NCBI RefSeq assembly: GCF_004005845.1
Contig: NZ_SADE01000001.1
Coordinates: 1,054,001-1,118,000, forward strand
Direction of reading: 5' to 3'
Source of the DNA: Hwanghaeella grinnelliae
GTDB taxonomy: Bacteria; Pseudomonadota; Alphaproteobacteria; UBA8366; Aestuariispiraceae
DNA length: 64,000 nt
Part shown: in pieces, positions 18,170-27,085 of the stretch
How positions within the stretch are numbered: the first letter of the stretch is position 1
How the letters are laid out: every line of letters begins with the position of its first letter
The notes under the pieces: generated by a model
What the model saw: the letters and a program-made list of their open reading frames with translations, nothing else
Database searches by the model: none
What the model was told of the DNA's origin: nothing
Position numbers and translations under genes: made by a program

Positions 18170-19129
18170 TTACCTTGTATGGAGCGCCGCATTTGCGACC
18201 TGACGGACGCGACCGACTTCATCGGTGCCTTCATAAATACTGAACTGACCGTGCTGAACTTCGCTTCGGTAACGGTTGAGCATGCTGCGCTCCGCCGCGT
18301 TCTCGATTTTCTCCAAAGGAAAATCGGCAAGTCCTACGAAGGTCAGGCCGGCACCGGGAGAGCCCGACACCGTACCGTGGTAGAAGATCGAATGCGCACC
18401 GGACTCGTTGTCTCTGTAGATCGCGTAAAGAAAGTCCAAAGAGGGTTCTACGCCCTTTTCGACCAGCGTTTTGTTAAAGTGGCTTTCGCTCGCCTCCGGG
18501 CCGGTAACTTTAGGGAGGCTGAAGCGGCCGTGCGCATCGATCTTCACGAGCACGTCGTCCCCGCGTTGCAGCACTGCGCCGATCGTCAAATCCTGGGCCC
18601 GTGCGGCGGCTGAAACGAGTGTTTCCTCCAACCCAAGTGAAAAGTAGTTGCCTCGAAAAAAGCCCAGCGGCCGACCGTCGTCGATGTCGTACTCTTCCAC
18701 TTCTCCGACCAGGATGACGTGGTCGCCGGCATCCACGGCCTTGTCGCGTACGCATGTGAATGTTGCGAGTGAACCGGAGATCAATGGAACGTCGTGGCGC
18801 CCCGCGAACCAATCAGCAATATCGAATTTGTCCGGTCGCTGAGAAGCGAAAAGACCTGAAGCGTCTTTCTGATCCTCTTTAAGGATACTCACCCCGAAAT
18901 AAGCGGTGTTCGTAAACACATCGCAGCTATGTGCGGATTTTGCGATACAGACCAGGAGCATCGGCGGATCGAGCGACACCGATGTAAAGGAATTCGCTGT
19001 AAACCCCCTGGGGGCTCCGTCCGACTGGCGTGCGGTGACGACTGTGACCCCTGTGGGAAAGGCGCCAAACGCGGACCGCAGGGCATGCCTTTTCTCGTCT
19101 TTGATTGGATTCGCGATTCGAGTCGCCAT
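18170..19129 (-). CDS. Flavin reductase family protein with extra C-terminal domain
   Basis: A 319-residue protein. Residues 10-165 are a flavin-reductase/FMN-binding split barrel (RSAFGAFPTGVTVVTAR, GFTANSFTSVSLDPPMLLVC, DHVILVGEVEEYDIDDGRPL), the type that supplies reduced flavin to a separate monooxygenase. Ordinary members stop at 160-190 residues. Here about 140 more follow, with strands TIGAVLQRGDDVLVKIDAHG and RFSLPK that recall a Nudix-like fold but without an obvious Nudix box. A likely partner is the luciferase-like monooxygenase at 22057-23094 in the divergent arm. The role of the C-terminal part is unknown. Confidence 0.82.
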   Translation of the reverse strand: MATRIANPIKDEKRHALRSAFGAFPTGVTVVTARQSDGAPRGFTANSFTSVSLDPPMLLVCIAKSAHSCDVFTNTAYFGVSILKEDQKDASGLFASQRPDKFDIADWFAGRHDVPLISGSLATFTCVRDKAVDAGDHVILVGEVEEYDIDDGRPLGFFRGNYFSLGLEETLVSAAARAQDLTIGAVLQRGDDVLVKIDAHGRFSLPKVTGPEASESHFNKTLVEKGVEPSLDFLYAIYRDNESGAHSIFYHGTVSGSPGAGLTFVGLADFPLEKIENAAERSMLNRYRSEVQHGQFSIYEGTDEVGRVRQVANAALHTR

Positions 19130-19146
19130 GGTCCTGCGTATCCCCG

Positions 19147-19950
19147 CTATTCCAGAGTTTCTAGAAAAGATCGAATTGGCGCGTTTACCGCTTCCGGGTC
19201 CTCCATCAGACCCATATGCCTGAGGCCTGGTAGAACCACAGCGGTCGAGCCGGGAATTTCTGATGCAATCGCGCGCGTCATTTCCGGCCCGTTGCCGTAA
19301 TCTTCATCGCCGGTAACAATCAATGCAGGGCACGAAATCGGTGGTGATGGAGAAACGATTTCGTCGATCCCGCTGGCGAGAACTTCGTAATTGCTGGGAT
19401 ATATTTCAGGGTCATTGGCCAGGACCCAACGGCGCACCAGGTTCATCACGTCGGGATGGGAACTTCTGTAGGAATCGGTGAACCAACGGACCAATGCAGC
19501 CTCCACGGTGGCGCCGGGCCCTTCTTTTCGGGCGAGCTCCACGCGTGCAAGGATGTCCGCTTGCGCTTCCTTGCTCCGCTTGTGTGGTGAATTAAGGATT
19601 ACGAGGGCTTTCGTTTTCTCCGGGTAGTCTTGGGCAAAGCGCCTTGCGATCATGCCGCCGAGCGAGAATCCGACGATGACCGCACTATCCAACCGACAAG
19701 CCTCCAGCACCTTCGCCAACTGTTGGGAAAAAACAGTAAGAGAGGGTTTTTGCGGGGCTGCGGGACTGTCGCCGTGTCCGAAAAGGTCGTAGGTCACCGT
19801 CCGATAAGAGCCGGAGAACGCAGCAGTCTGGAACTGCCAAACCTCCTTATTGAGACCCAGACCATGAATGAACACGATTGGCTGTCCGTCTTCCGGACCG
19901 GCCAATTCATAGTTTGTACCGTCAGAACAAGTTCCGAACATCGTTACCAC
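19147..19950 (-). CDS. Alpha/beta hydrolase (RutD / enol-lactonase-like)
   Basis: A 267-residue alpha/beta hydrolase. The oxyanion-hole motif is IVFIHGLGLNKEVW, the nucleophile elbow is GFSLGG (Ser about residue 96), the acid Asp is probably in IVTGDEDYGNG, and the catalytic His is in GLRHMGLMEDP near the C terminus. The closest functional models are 3-oxoadipate enol-lactonase and RutD. It lies 3 bp after the RidA gene and 17 bp before the flavin reductase gene, an arrangement reminiscent of rutC-rutD-rutF in pyrimidine catabolism. Its actual substrate is not known. Confidence 0.83.
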   Translation of the reverse strand: MVTMFGTCSDGTNYELAGPEDGQPIVFIHGLGLNKEVWQFQTAAFSGSYRTVTYDLFGHGDSPAAPQKPSLTVFSQQLAKVLEACRLDSAVIVGFSLGGMIARRFAQDYPEKTKALVILNSPHKRSKEAQADILARVELARKEGPGATVEAALVRWFTDSYRSSHPDVMNLVRRWVLANDPEIYPSNYEVLASGIDEIVSPSPPISCPALIVTGDEDYGNGPEMTRAIASEIPGSTAVVLPGLRHMGLMEDPEAVNAPIRSFLETLE

Positions 19951-19953
19951 CGT

Positions 19954-20358
19954 TCATGCGTTGCGGTCAGGGAGGGGATGATAGGCGATGACTTCCACCT
20001 CGACGCGGCAGTCGACCAGCAGGTCACTGACAACGCATGACCGTGCCGGCGGTTCGCTTGGAAAGTAACGCCCATAGACCTCGTTGAAACCCGGGAAGTC
20101 GGCCCTGTCCTGGACCCAAACCATAGCTTTTACAACGTCCGTGAGCTGACACCCCGCTAATGCCAAGGTGGCCTGAATGTCATCGAGAACCGCTTCGGTC
20201 TGTTCTTCGATCGTACCGGTCGTCATTGGCGCGCCATCCTTCATCGGGATCTGGCCCGTCAGATAAACGCAGTCGCCCGCGCGGACGGCTCGCGAGAGAC
20301 TAAGTGTTCGTCCGTCGATGACGACCGGGCCGCCAACAATTTCTTTTTTCGGCGTCAT
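19954..20358 (-). CDS. RidA/YjgF/Rut-C-like enamine deaminase family protein
   Basis: A 134-residue member of the RidA (YER057c/UK114) family, which hydrolyses reactive enamine/imine or carbamate-type intermediates. Seen are VRAGDCVYLTGQIP, EEQTEAVLDDIQATLALAG, VVKAMVWVQD and the substrate-binding Arg in EPPARSCVV, followed by VEVEVIAYHP. It starts at the ATG at 20358 with GAGGGA just upstream and is the first gene of the leftward operon, divergent from the aldehyde dehydrogenase gene across 193 bp. The presence of RidA implies an unstable nitrogen-containing intermediate in the pathway, which is inference. Confidence 0.88.
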   Translation of the reverse strand: MTPKKEIVGGPVVIDGRTLSLSRAVRAGDCVYLTGQIPMKDGAPMTTGTIEEQTEAVLDDIQATLALAGCQLTDVVKAMVWVQDRADFPGFNEVYGRYFPSEPPARSCVVSDLLVDCRVEVEVIAYHPLPDRNA

Positions 20359-20551
20359 AATTTTCCCTCGTGCGACCAATAAGGATCAGGAGCGCATCAG
20401 CGCCAGCGTGCCTTTCGAACACTGCTTCACGGGAATATTCGTCATCCGAAAGAAATCGCATTGCGAATTTTCGCAACACCTTGTCGGAAAATTGCATGTC
20501 GTATCGAGGAAGAGGCCACACTCTTCGCGAAACAAGCAAACGGCGAGCAAC

Positions 20552-22033
20552 ATGACAGACATCAAAAACTATCAAATGCTGATCGACGGAAAATGGTCCG
20601 ATGCGTCCGGCAACGCGGCGTTCGACAGCTTTAATCCTGCGACGCAACAGGTCTGGGCGCGGATCCCGGAAGCGACGGAAAAAGATGTGGACCGGGCCGT
20701 GCGCGCTGCACATGCCGCTTTTGTCAGTGGTCCATGGGCAACGATGACACCGACGGAACGTGGGAAAATTCTGCGAAAGCTCGGGGATCTACTTGCCGAA
20801 AAATCCGAGGATCTCGGACGAACCGAGACCATCGATTCGGGAAAGTTGTTCAAAGAGACACGTTGGCAGGCCAAGTATATTTCGGAGTTTTTCCATTTTT
20901 TCGCCGGCTGTGCGGATAAAGTCCGTGGCGAGACACTGCCAATAGACAAGCCCGATCTGTTTGTTTTTACAAACCGTGAGCCTTTGGGTGTCGTCGCGTC
21001 TGTCGTCCCCTGGAATTCGCAGTTGTTTTTGGTGGCGGTGAAGATCGGGCCGGCACTCGCCGCCGGCAACACAGTGGTGCTCAAAGCCTCGGAACATGCT
21101 TCCGCTGCGATGCTGGAATTCGGCGAATTGATTGAGGAGGCGGGGTTTCCGCCCGGTGTCGTCAATATCGTCACGGGTCATGGCGACCCCTGTGGCAAGG
21201 CGCTGTCTTCCCACCCATTGGTCTCTCGAATTTCGTTTACCGGTGGGCCCAATGCAGCACGGCAAATCCTCCACAACTCCGCCGAAAACTTCGCGGAGGT
21301 GTCTTTGGAGTTGGGTGGGAAATCGCCGTTCATTGTTTTCGACGATGCGTCATTGGATAGCGCCGTCAATGCGTCCATTGCCGGTATTTTCGGCGCGTCG
21401 GGGCAGAGCTGCGTCGCCGGTTCGCGCCTCTATTTGCACGAGAATATCGCCGATGAATTTCTGGAGCGTATGACCGCGCAGGCGAAAAAAATAATCATTG
21501 GCGACCCATTGGCCGAGGACACTCAGATGGGGCCGTTATGCACACAAGGCCAGGTCGATCATATCACCAATCAAATCGCGATAGCTCAATCGGAAGGCGG
21601 GAAAGTCTTGTGTGGGGGCAAGAAGCCCGAGGGGATGAATGGTCTTTTCTTCGAACCGACAATTATCGATTGCCCTTCCCAGTCGATGACCATCGTGGAT
21701 ACCGAGTTGTTCGGGCCGGTTCTATGTGCGTTGCGATTCAAGACAGAGGAGGAAGTGATCGAACTGGCGAATGATACGAAACATGGGTTGGCCGCCGGGA
21801 TTTTCACGCGTGATGCAGCCCGGTCAATGCGGATGTCGAAAGCCGTAAGGGCCGGCATTGTCTGGGTAAACACCTACCGGGTCGTTTCGCCGATCGCCGA
21901 GTTCGGTGGCGTGAAGGGATCCGGTTATGGGCGCGAAAGCGGGTTCCAGGCGATGTACGACTATACCCGCCCGAAAACGGTTTGGTTCAACACCTCCGAT
22001 ACGCCAATCGCAAACCCATTTGTGATGCGCTGA
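20552..22033 (+). CDS. NAD(P)-dependent aldehyde dehydrogenase
   Basis: A 493-residue aldehyde dehydrogenase. Catalytic Cys287 is in GASGQSCVAGSR, general base Glu253 is in LELGGKSPF, and the cofactor/active-site Asn is in VPWNSQLFL. The domain runs from MLIDGKWSDA to the C-terminal GVKGSGYGRESG. The start at 20552 is the ATG that begins the conserved region; the frame is open further upstream but that part overlaps the divergent RidA gene. First gene of the rightward arm, followed after 23 bp by the monooxygenase gene. Betaine-aldehyde and aminobutyraldehyde-type dehydrogenases belong to this family, so an amino-aldehyde substrate is possible. Confidence 0.92.
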   Translation: MTDIKNYQMLIDGKWSDASGNAAFDSFNPATQQVWARIPEATEKDVDRAVRAAHAAFVSGPWATMTPTERGKILRKLGDLLAEKSEDLGRTETIDSGKLFKETRWQAKYISEFFHFFAGCADKVRGETLPIDKPDLFVFTNREPLGVVASVVPWNSQLFLVAVKIGPALAAGNTVVLKASEHASAAMLEFGELIEEAGFPPGVVNIVTGHGDPCGKALSSHPLVSRISFTGGPNAARQILHNSAENFAEVSLELGGKSPFIVFDDASLDSAVNASIAGIFGASGQSCVAGSRLYLHENIADEFLERMTAQAKKIIIGDPLAEDTQMGPLCTQGQVDHITNQIAIAQSEGGKVLCGGKKPEGMNGLFFEPTIIDCPSQSMTIVDTELFGPVLCALRFKTEEEVIELANDTKHGLAAGIFTRDAARSMRMSKAVRAGIVWVNTYRVVSPIAEFGGVKGSGYGRESGFQAMYDYTRPKTVWFNTSDTPIANPFVMR

Positions 22034-22056
22034 GCAATTCAAGAAGAGGATTTGGT

Positions 22057-23094
22057 ATGAAATTCCAACTGGCAATCAACCTGGAGAGGTTGGACGAAAC
22101 GCTCGACATGAAGGATGTCGCGCAGCACACGCTTGAGATGGTCCAGATGGCTGACCGCGGCGGCTTTAATATCGTATGGGCTGCGGAACATCACGCGCTG
22201 GAAATGACCATCGCCCCAAACCCATTTCAAATCCTGACCTGGTGGGCCAATCACACGAACGATATCCGGTTGGGAACGGCGGTCGCCGTCGCGGCGTATT
22301 GGCATCCGATCAAGCTTGCCGGGGAAGCTGCCTTCACGGATTTGATCAGCGGCGGCCGGCTTGAATTTGGGATCGGTTCGGGCGCGTATCAACGTGAATT
22401 CGATCGCATGCATTCGGGACTTAAACAATCCGACGCATGGAAATACATGAATGAGATGCTTCCGGCGGTGAAGGCGCTGTGGGCCGGGGACTACGAGCAC
22501 AACGGGGAATTCTGGTCGTTCCCCAAGGCGACGTCGGTGCCAAAACCACTGCAGACCCCGCATCCGCCGATATGGGTCGCGGCGAGAGCACCCATTACCT
22601 ATGACTTTGCCGTCAAGAACGGATGCAACATCATGGCATGGCCGTTGACCCGTCCGTTTTCAGAAGCCGAGATGTACAAGCAGAGGCTGGATGACGCATT
22701 GGAGGCCAATCCGGGACAACCGCGGCCGACTTTCGCCATGATGCGGCATACGGCCGTCTACGACACAAAGGCGGAATGGGAAGTGCCGGTTCGTGCCGCT
22801 CAGCGCCAACTGGGGCAGTTCGAGAATCTGTTCAAGAACCTAGGCGACGTGGAAAACGGTTTCCCGAAGCAGATTCCCATCGAGGAACTGCAGAACCGGG
22901 ACGAATACAATCCGGAAATGTTGAGCGAGAACCTGATGTTCGGCACGCCGGATGACGTCATCGAGAAGCTGAAACGCTATGAAGCGCTAGGGGTCGACGA
23001 GTTCATCTACTACGCCAGCTTGGGGCTCGGACTTGCGGAACAGAAGCGGTCGTTGGAGCTGTTCTGTAACGAAGTCATACCGTCTTTTACCTGA
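22057..23094 (+). CDS. Luciferase-like (LLM) flavin-dependent monooxygenase
   Basis: A 345-residue TIM-barrel protein of the bacterial luciferase superfamily, which uses reduced FMN and oxygen. Recognisable stretches are WAAEHHALEMT, IRLGTAVAVAAYWHPIKLAG, GGRLEFGIGSGAYQREFDR and the C-terminal FGTPDDVIEKLKRYEALGVD. The ATG at 22057 has AAGAGGA upstream. RutA, alkanesulfonate and nitrilotriacetate monooxygenases share the fold. With the flavin reductase at 18170-19129 it would form a two-component oxygenase for C-N or C-S bond oxidation. The pairing across the divergent promoter is inferred from the absence of another reductase in the island. Confidence 0.87.
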   Translation: MKFQLAINLERLDETLDMKDVAQHTLEMVQMADRGGFNIVWAAEHHALEMTIAPNPFQILTWWANHTNDIRLGTAVAVAAYWHPIKLAGEAAFTDLISGGRLEFGIGSGAYQREFDRMHSGLKQSDAWKYMNEMLPAVKALWAGDYEHNGEFWSFPKATSVPKPLQTPHPPIWVAARAPITYDFAVKNGCNIMAWPLTRPFSEAEMYKQRLDDALEANPGQPRPTFAMMRHTAVYDTKAEWEVPVRAAQRQLGQFENLFKNLGDVENGFPKQIPIEELQNRDEYNPEMLSENLMFGTPDDVIEKLKRYEALGVDEFIYYASLGLGLAEQKRSLELFCNEVIPSFT

Positions 23095-23140
23095 CGTCTA
23101 ACCAACGGCCGTCGGCAATAAATCTGTTTAGGAGAATTCC

Positions 23141-23944
23141 ATGAGCTCTGGCGTGGAAGTTACCCGCAATGGTCGGGTGCTTGAAGTGAAAATGAATCGA
23201 CCAAAGGTCAACGCAATCGATATTCCGATGAGCCAGGAATTAGGGAAAGCGTTCGCGGAATTGCGTGACGACCCGGAATTATGGGTGGGGATCTTAACAG
23301 CGGAAGGAGAAAAGATTTTCTCTGCCGGTTGGGATCTCAAAGCGTTGAATGCCGGGGAGATGGAACTCGACAACTGGTGGGAGACCGCCGATTACGGGAT
23401 TGGCGGCTTCGCAGGACTGACGGAGAACTGGGAGCTCAACAAACCGGTGATCGCAGCCTTGAATGGCCTTGCAATAGGCGGCGGTTTCGAGGTCGCGATG
23501 AGTTGTGATCTTATCATCGCGGACGAGCACGTTGAATTCGGGCTGCCTGAAATGCCATTGGGTATCGTACCAGATGCCGGCGCGCTTCAGCGATTGCCGC
23601 GAAGAATACCGCATAATATTGCGATGGAAATGTTCCTGCTGGGACGCCGCATGACCGCTGTAGAGGCCGCCCATTATGGCCTGGTTAACAAGGTCGTACC
23701 GAAAGGCACGCATTTGGACGCGGCAAGAGAATGGGCGGAACAAATTGCATGGTCCGCGCCACTCGCGATGCAGAGTGTGAAGGAAGTGCAGCGCGCCATC
23801 GAGTCCATTCCATTGGAAGAAGCGTTCAAAAAAATGCGGACTGACGATCTGCCGACCTATCGGAAAATGTTGAAATCCGAAGATGCATTGGAAGGCGTGG
23901 CGGCGTTTGTCGAAAAGCGCCAACCGAATTTCAAAGGGCAATAG
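23141..23944 (+). CDS. Enoyl-CoA hydratase/isomerase (crotonase family)
   Basis: A 267-residue crotonase-fold protein. The oxyanion-hole regions are FSAGWDLKALN and NGLAIGGGFEVAMSCDLIIA; the acidic residues of the active site are expected in FGLPEMPLGIVPDAGALQRL, which is close to crotonobetainyl-CoA hydratase (CaiD) and related enzymes. It adds water to, or isomerises, a 2-enoyl-CoA. It sits between the LLM monooxygenase and a carnitine-dehydrogenase-like gene (4 bp gap to the latter). Together with the acyl-CoA dehydrogenase and the CoA ligase of the second segment it would complete a beta-oxidation turn. Confidence 0.9.
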   Translation: MSSGVEVTRNGRVLEVKMNRPKVNAIDIPMSQELGKAFAELRDDPELWVGILTAEGEKIFSAGWDLKALNAGEMELDNWWETADYGIGGFAGLTENWELNKPVIAALNGLAIGGGFEVAMSCDLIIADEHVEFGLPEMPLGIVPDAGALQRLPRRIPHNIAMEMFLLGRRMTAVEAAHYGLVNKVVPKGTHLDAAREWAEQIAWSAPLAMQSVKEVQRAIESIPLEEAFKKMRTDDLPTYRKMLKSEDALEGVAAFVEKRQPNFKGQ

Positions 23945-23948
23945 ACCA

Positions 23949-24899
23949 ATGGCGAATTATCCTAAGCCGGAATCCGTCACCCGTGTCGCAAGCCTCGGTG
24001 GCGGGCCGATCGGCGGTGGCTGGGCGGCCCATTTTCTGGCGCGTGGCTATGAAGTGTCCGCGTATCTTCACGACCCAGCCGAAGAGCCGACTTTTCGAGG
24101 GATACTTGAAACCGCATGGATCAGCCTGACTGAACTTGGTTTGGCGGAGGGGGCATCCCTTGATCGTTTGACGGTTACAAGCGACCTCGCCAAATCTGTC
24201 GATGGTGCGCAATTCATTCAGGAAAGCGGACCCGAGATCCTGCCTGTTAAAAGGGAACTCTATCGCAACCTGGGTGAGATTGTGCCGACCGATGTCGTGA
24301 TTGGGTCCTCGACCTCGGGGCTGACCATGACGGAGATACAGTTGGATTGTGCAACGCCGGAGCGTTGCGTCATCGGTCATCCCTTCAACCCGCCCTATCT
24401 CTTGCCGTTGGTGGAGATTGTGGGGGGGAAGAAGACCGCCGCCGACGCCGTTGCTTGGGCCGGTTCATTTTATCAGGTCGCGGGCAAGGCCCCCCTTATT
24501 ATGAAGAAGGAAATTCCGGGTTTTGTCGCGACACGACTTCAGGAAGCGCTTTGGCGGGAAGCCTTGCATATGGTCGACAATGACGAGGCGACCCCTGAGC
24601 AAATCGACATTGCCTTGAAAAACGGGCCGGCACCAAGGATGGTCGTTCAAGGCCAGTGCATGGCATTTCACGTAGCGTGCGGCGCCGGTGGAATGGCGAC
24701 AAATCTGGACCAATTCGGCCCGACGCTGAAACTTCCGTGGACAAGGCTGGCCGCGCCCGACCTAACCCAATCGCTGAGAGACAAGATGGTCGATGGGTGC
24801 AACGAGATGGCCGATCCGGCCGGGTTCGAGAAAATGGCGGAAGAGCGCGATAGAATGATTGTTGCGGTGTTGAAAGCCGTACAAGGGGGAGGCGGGTAG
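23949..24899 (+). CDS. 3-hydroxyacyl-CoA dehydrogenase family, L-carnitine dehydrogenase-like
   Basis: A 316-residue NAD-dependent dehydrogenase. The Rossmann motif is SLGGGPIGGGWAAHFLARG at residues 14-32, and the catalytic His is in GHPFNPPYLLPLVEIVGG, a segment typical of L-carnitine dehydrogenase, followed by KKEIPGFVATRLQEALWREAL. Unlike fatty-acid enzymes it has the extended tail with QFGPTLKLPWTRL. It would oxidise a 3-hydroxy acid to a 3-keto acid; in carnitine catabolism the product is dehydrocarnitine, the substrate of a BKACE enzyme, and a BKACE gene lies 1.3 kb away. The family call is strong, but carnitine as the actual substrate is inference. Confidence 0.85.
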   Translation: MANYPKPESVTRVASLGGGPIGGGWAAHFLARGYEVSAYLHDPAEEPTFRGILETAWISLTELGLAEGASLDRLTVTSDLAKSVDGAQFIQESGPEILPVKRELYRNLGEIVPTDVVIGSSTSGLTMTEIQLDCATPERCVIGHPFNPPYLLPLVEIVGGKKTAADAVAWAGSFYQVAGKAPLIMKKEIPGFVATRLQEALWREALHMVDNDEATPEQIDIALKNGPAPRMVVQGQCMAFHVACGAGGMATNLDQFGPTLKLPWTRLAAPDLTQSLRDKMVDGCNEMADPAGFEKMAEERDRMIVAVLKAVQGGGG

Positions 24900-24920
24900 A
24901 AACCGAGTGAAGCTGACGCT

Positions 24921-25982
24921 TTAGACCGGGTCCGGATCCATGGCATTCTCCACGCCGTGCTTCAGCTTCGTTCGACGCTCCAACGAATCCAAAAACTTGG
25001 AGAGCGTTCCCGGCCAACTTGGGGACGCATCATTTTCCGGCCATGCTTGACGGTACTCGCTGGGGCGTCGTTCAAAGCATTTTTTGAAGGCATAGGCGAA
25101 ATGGGACAGTGAGTTGAACCCGGAAGCAACGGCGATTTGCCGTACCCCCATATCGGTGGCGATCAACAACACGCGGGCATGTTGTAACCGCATCAAAAGA
25201 CTGTACTGCACGACGCTGCAGCCCATCGTGTGTTTGAACAGACGTTCCAGCTTCCGTTGAGAAACGCCAATATGATCCGCGACCTCGGGAACGGTCATTG
25301 GTTCGCTAATGTTCATTTCCATCAAGCCGATGGCGTCCCGGACGATGTAGGAGACCGTTTCCAACCCCCGTCCATGGGTCATTCGTTGGGGCGCCGCGGC
25401 CGGTCTGACCGGATGATGCATGATTTGATCGGATATTTCGCCGGCAAGTCTTTCCCCATGGTCCATCTGAATGAGAGTTAGCATCAGATCGAACCCGGCG
25501 GTACCGCCGGCGCATGACATTACTTTCCCGTCGATCGTGAACAGTTGTTCTTTCACCTCGGTTTCCGGATATTGTTCAAGAAAACCAACCATACATGACC
25601 AGTGAACGGTCGTTTCTTTGCGATTGAACACACCTGCTCGCGCACAGATATAGCTAGCGGTTTCTACAGCGCAGATTGAAATTCCGTAGCGGTGGTGTCG
25701 CCGCAACCAAGCTATCATCGCAGCGTTGTCGTAGTTCCATGCCCCCCAGCTACCCATCACGAATATGCGTGTTTCCCGGTCCTTGATTTCGGGGGGCGGG
25801 CCTTCGGCGCGCACGGTCAGTCCGTTGCTCGCCGTCATTTCGACGTTGTCAAAAGAATAGAAAACATGGTCGTAAACACGATCTGGGGAAAGATAATTCG
25901 CAATACGCATCGGCTCCAGCAATGCGTTCAAAGTCATCATGTTAAACCGGGGCAGGAGCAAAAAAACTACGTTCCGAGCCAT
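24921..25982 (-). CDS. GlxA-family AraC regulator (CdhR-like)
   Basis: A 353-residue transcription factor with an N-terminal class I glutamine-amidotransferase-like sensing domain (ARNVVFLLLPRFNMMTLNAL, then CAGGTAGFDLML) and a C-terminal AraC/XylS double helix-turn-helix (VPEVADHIGVSQRKLERLFK, then IAVASGFNSLSHFAYAFKK). This architecture is that of CdhR, GbdR and SouR, which sense carnitine, glycine betaine/dimethylglycine and sarcosine. The ATG at 25982 has GGCGGTGG upstream and starts the conserved domain. The gene is divergent from the BKACE-transporter operon (205 bp) and convergent with the carnitine-dehydrogenase-like gene, so it is probably the pathway activator. Confidence 0.88.
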   Translation of the reverse strand: MARNVVFLLLPRFNMMTLNALLEPMRIANYLSPDRVYDHVFYSFDNVEMTASNGLTVRAEGPPPEIKDRETRIFVMGSWGAWNYDNAAMIAWLRRHHRYGISICAVETASYICARAGVFNRKETTVHWSCMVGFLEQYPETEVKEQLFTIDGKVMSCAGGTAGFDLMLTLIQMDHGERLAGEISDQIMHHPVRPAAAPQRMTHGRGLETVSYIVRDAIGLMEMNISEPMTVPEVADHIGVSQRKLERLFKHTMGCSVVQYSLLMRLQHARVLLIATDMGVRQIAVASGFNSLSHFAYAFKKCFERRPSEYRQAWPENDASPSWPGTLSKFLDSLERRTKLKHGVENAMDPDPV

Positions 25983-26157
25983 CGATCCACCGCCTATCAA
26001 AAAGATGCGCATTATTAGAAAAAACACCGGTCCTAATGTAGGTGGCGCAAAATTCGGGTAATGCGAAAAATCGTCAAACACAAGATTACTGCTGTCAAAT
26101 TATCGATACAAGGAGGCATGTGGCTGTACACAAACTATCGAAAAATTACGACAGGTT

Positions 26158-26174
26158 GCCGACATTCGGCTTTT
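26158..26174 (+). promoter_or_regulatory. Small hairpin with T-run in the BKACE leader
   Basis: GCCGA-CAT-TCGGC followed by TTTT lies 13 bases before the BKACE start. The five-pair stem is too short for an efficient terminator. It may be an operator half or a weak attenuator. Confidence 0.3.
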
Positions 26175-26187
26175 AAAGGGGCAGTAG

Positions 26188-27078
26188 ATGAATTCCGACG
26201 TTATCCTTACATGTGCGGTTACAGGCGCGGGCGACACCACGGGTCGTAGTCCCCATGTACCGGTCACTCCGCAACAAATTGCAGATGCCAGTATCGAAGC
26301 CGCGAAAGCCGGAGCGTCGATTGTCCACGTGCATGTGCGTGACCCTGAAACCGGAAAGGGATCGCGCGACCCCGAGCTGTTCAGGGAGACAGTTGAACGA
26401 ATTCGCGAAAGCGACACGGATGTTGTAATCAACCTCACTGCGGGTATGGGGGGCGATTGGGTTCCTGACGCCGACAATCCGGCGATGCCCGGCCCGGGCA
26501 CCGACATGATCGGGCCGGAAGATCGTTTGCGTCATGTGGAATTGTGCAAGCCCGAAATCTGTTCCCTGGACTGCGGTACCCTCAACTTCGGGAATGGAGA
26601 TGAGATTTATATCTCAACGCCCCCTACCTTGCGCGCGATGGCGGCGATGGTGAAAGAGTGGGGTGTGAAGCCCGAAATGGAAGTATTTGATCTGGGCCAT
26701 ATTCGGTTTGCAACTCAGATGGTCTCAGAGGGATTGATCGCCGATCAACCGCTATTCCAAATCTGCTTGGGCATTCCATGGGGCGCGGATCACACTGTTG
26801 ATACGCTAAAAGTTATGAAGGATCAGCTTCCTTCGAACGCCATATGGGGTGGGTTCGGGATATCCCGCATGCAGATGGCCATGGCAGCGGCATCTGTCGC
26901 GATGGGTGGCAATATAAGGGTAGGGCTGGAGGACAACCTCTATCTTTCACGTGGGGTGTTGGCAACGAATGCGCAGCTCGTCGAGCGGGCGGTTCAATTG
27001 GTGAACCTGATGGGAGGGCGCGTCGTCTCCCCCCAAGAAGCACGGAACAAGCTCAACTTACTTGGCTGCGATAAGTAG
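26188..27078 (+). CDS. BKACE (DUF849) beta-keto acid cleavage enzyme
   Basis: A 296-residue TIM-barrel enzyme of the beta-keto acid cleavage family, which condenses a beta-keto acid with acetyl-CoA and releases acetoacetate plus a new CoA ester. Diagnostic parts are [20 protein letters not shown] at the N terminus, the zinc-binding [15 protein letters not shown] (His-x-His), the Glu/Arg region [13 protein letters not shown], and the C-terminal VRVGLEDN-like motif (here [14 protein letters not shown]). Dehydrocarnitine cleavage and 3-keto-5-aminohexanoate cleavage are the known reactions. Beside a carnitine-dehydrogenase-like gene and a CdhR-like regulator, a dehydrocarnitine-type substrate is the leading idea. 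It is followed by the transporter operon. Confidence 0.9.
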   Translation: MNSDVILTCAVTGAGDTTGRSPHVPVTPQQIADASIEAAKAGASIVHVHVRDPETGKGSRDPELFRETVERIRESDTDVVINLTAGMGGDWVPDADNPAMPGPGTDMIGPEDRLRHVELCKPEICSLDCGTLNFGNGDEIYISTPPTLRAMAAMVKEWGVKPEMEVFDLGHIRFATQMVSEGLIADQPLFQICLGIPWGADHTVDTLKVMKDQLPSNAIWGGFGISRMQMAMAAASVAMGGNIRVGLEDNLYLSRGVLATNAQLVERAVQLVNLMGGRVVSPQEARNKLNLLGCDK

Positions 27079-27085
27079 ATCCCCC

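Noticed and set aside
26061-26249. A 62-codon frame overlapping the BKACE start
   Set aside because: The internal ATG after AGGAGG is only one base from it, the frame runs into the BKACE gene in another phase, and the product has no recognisable features.
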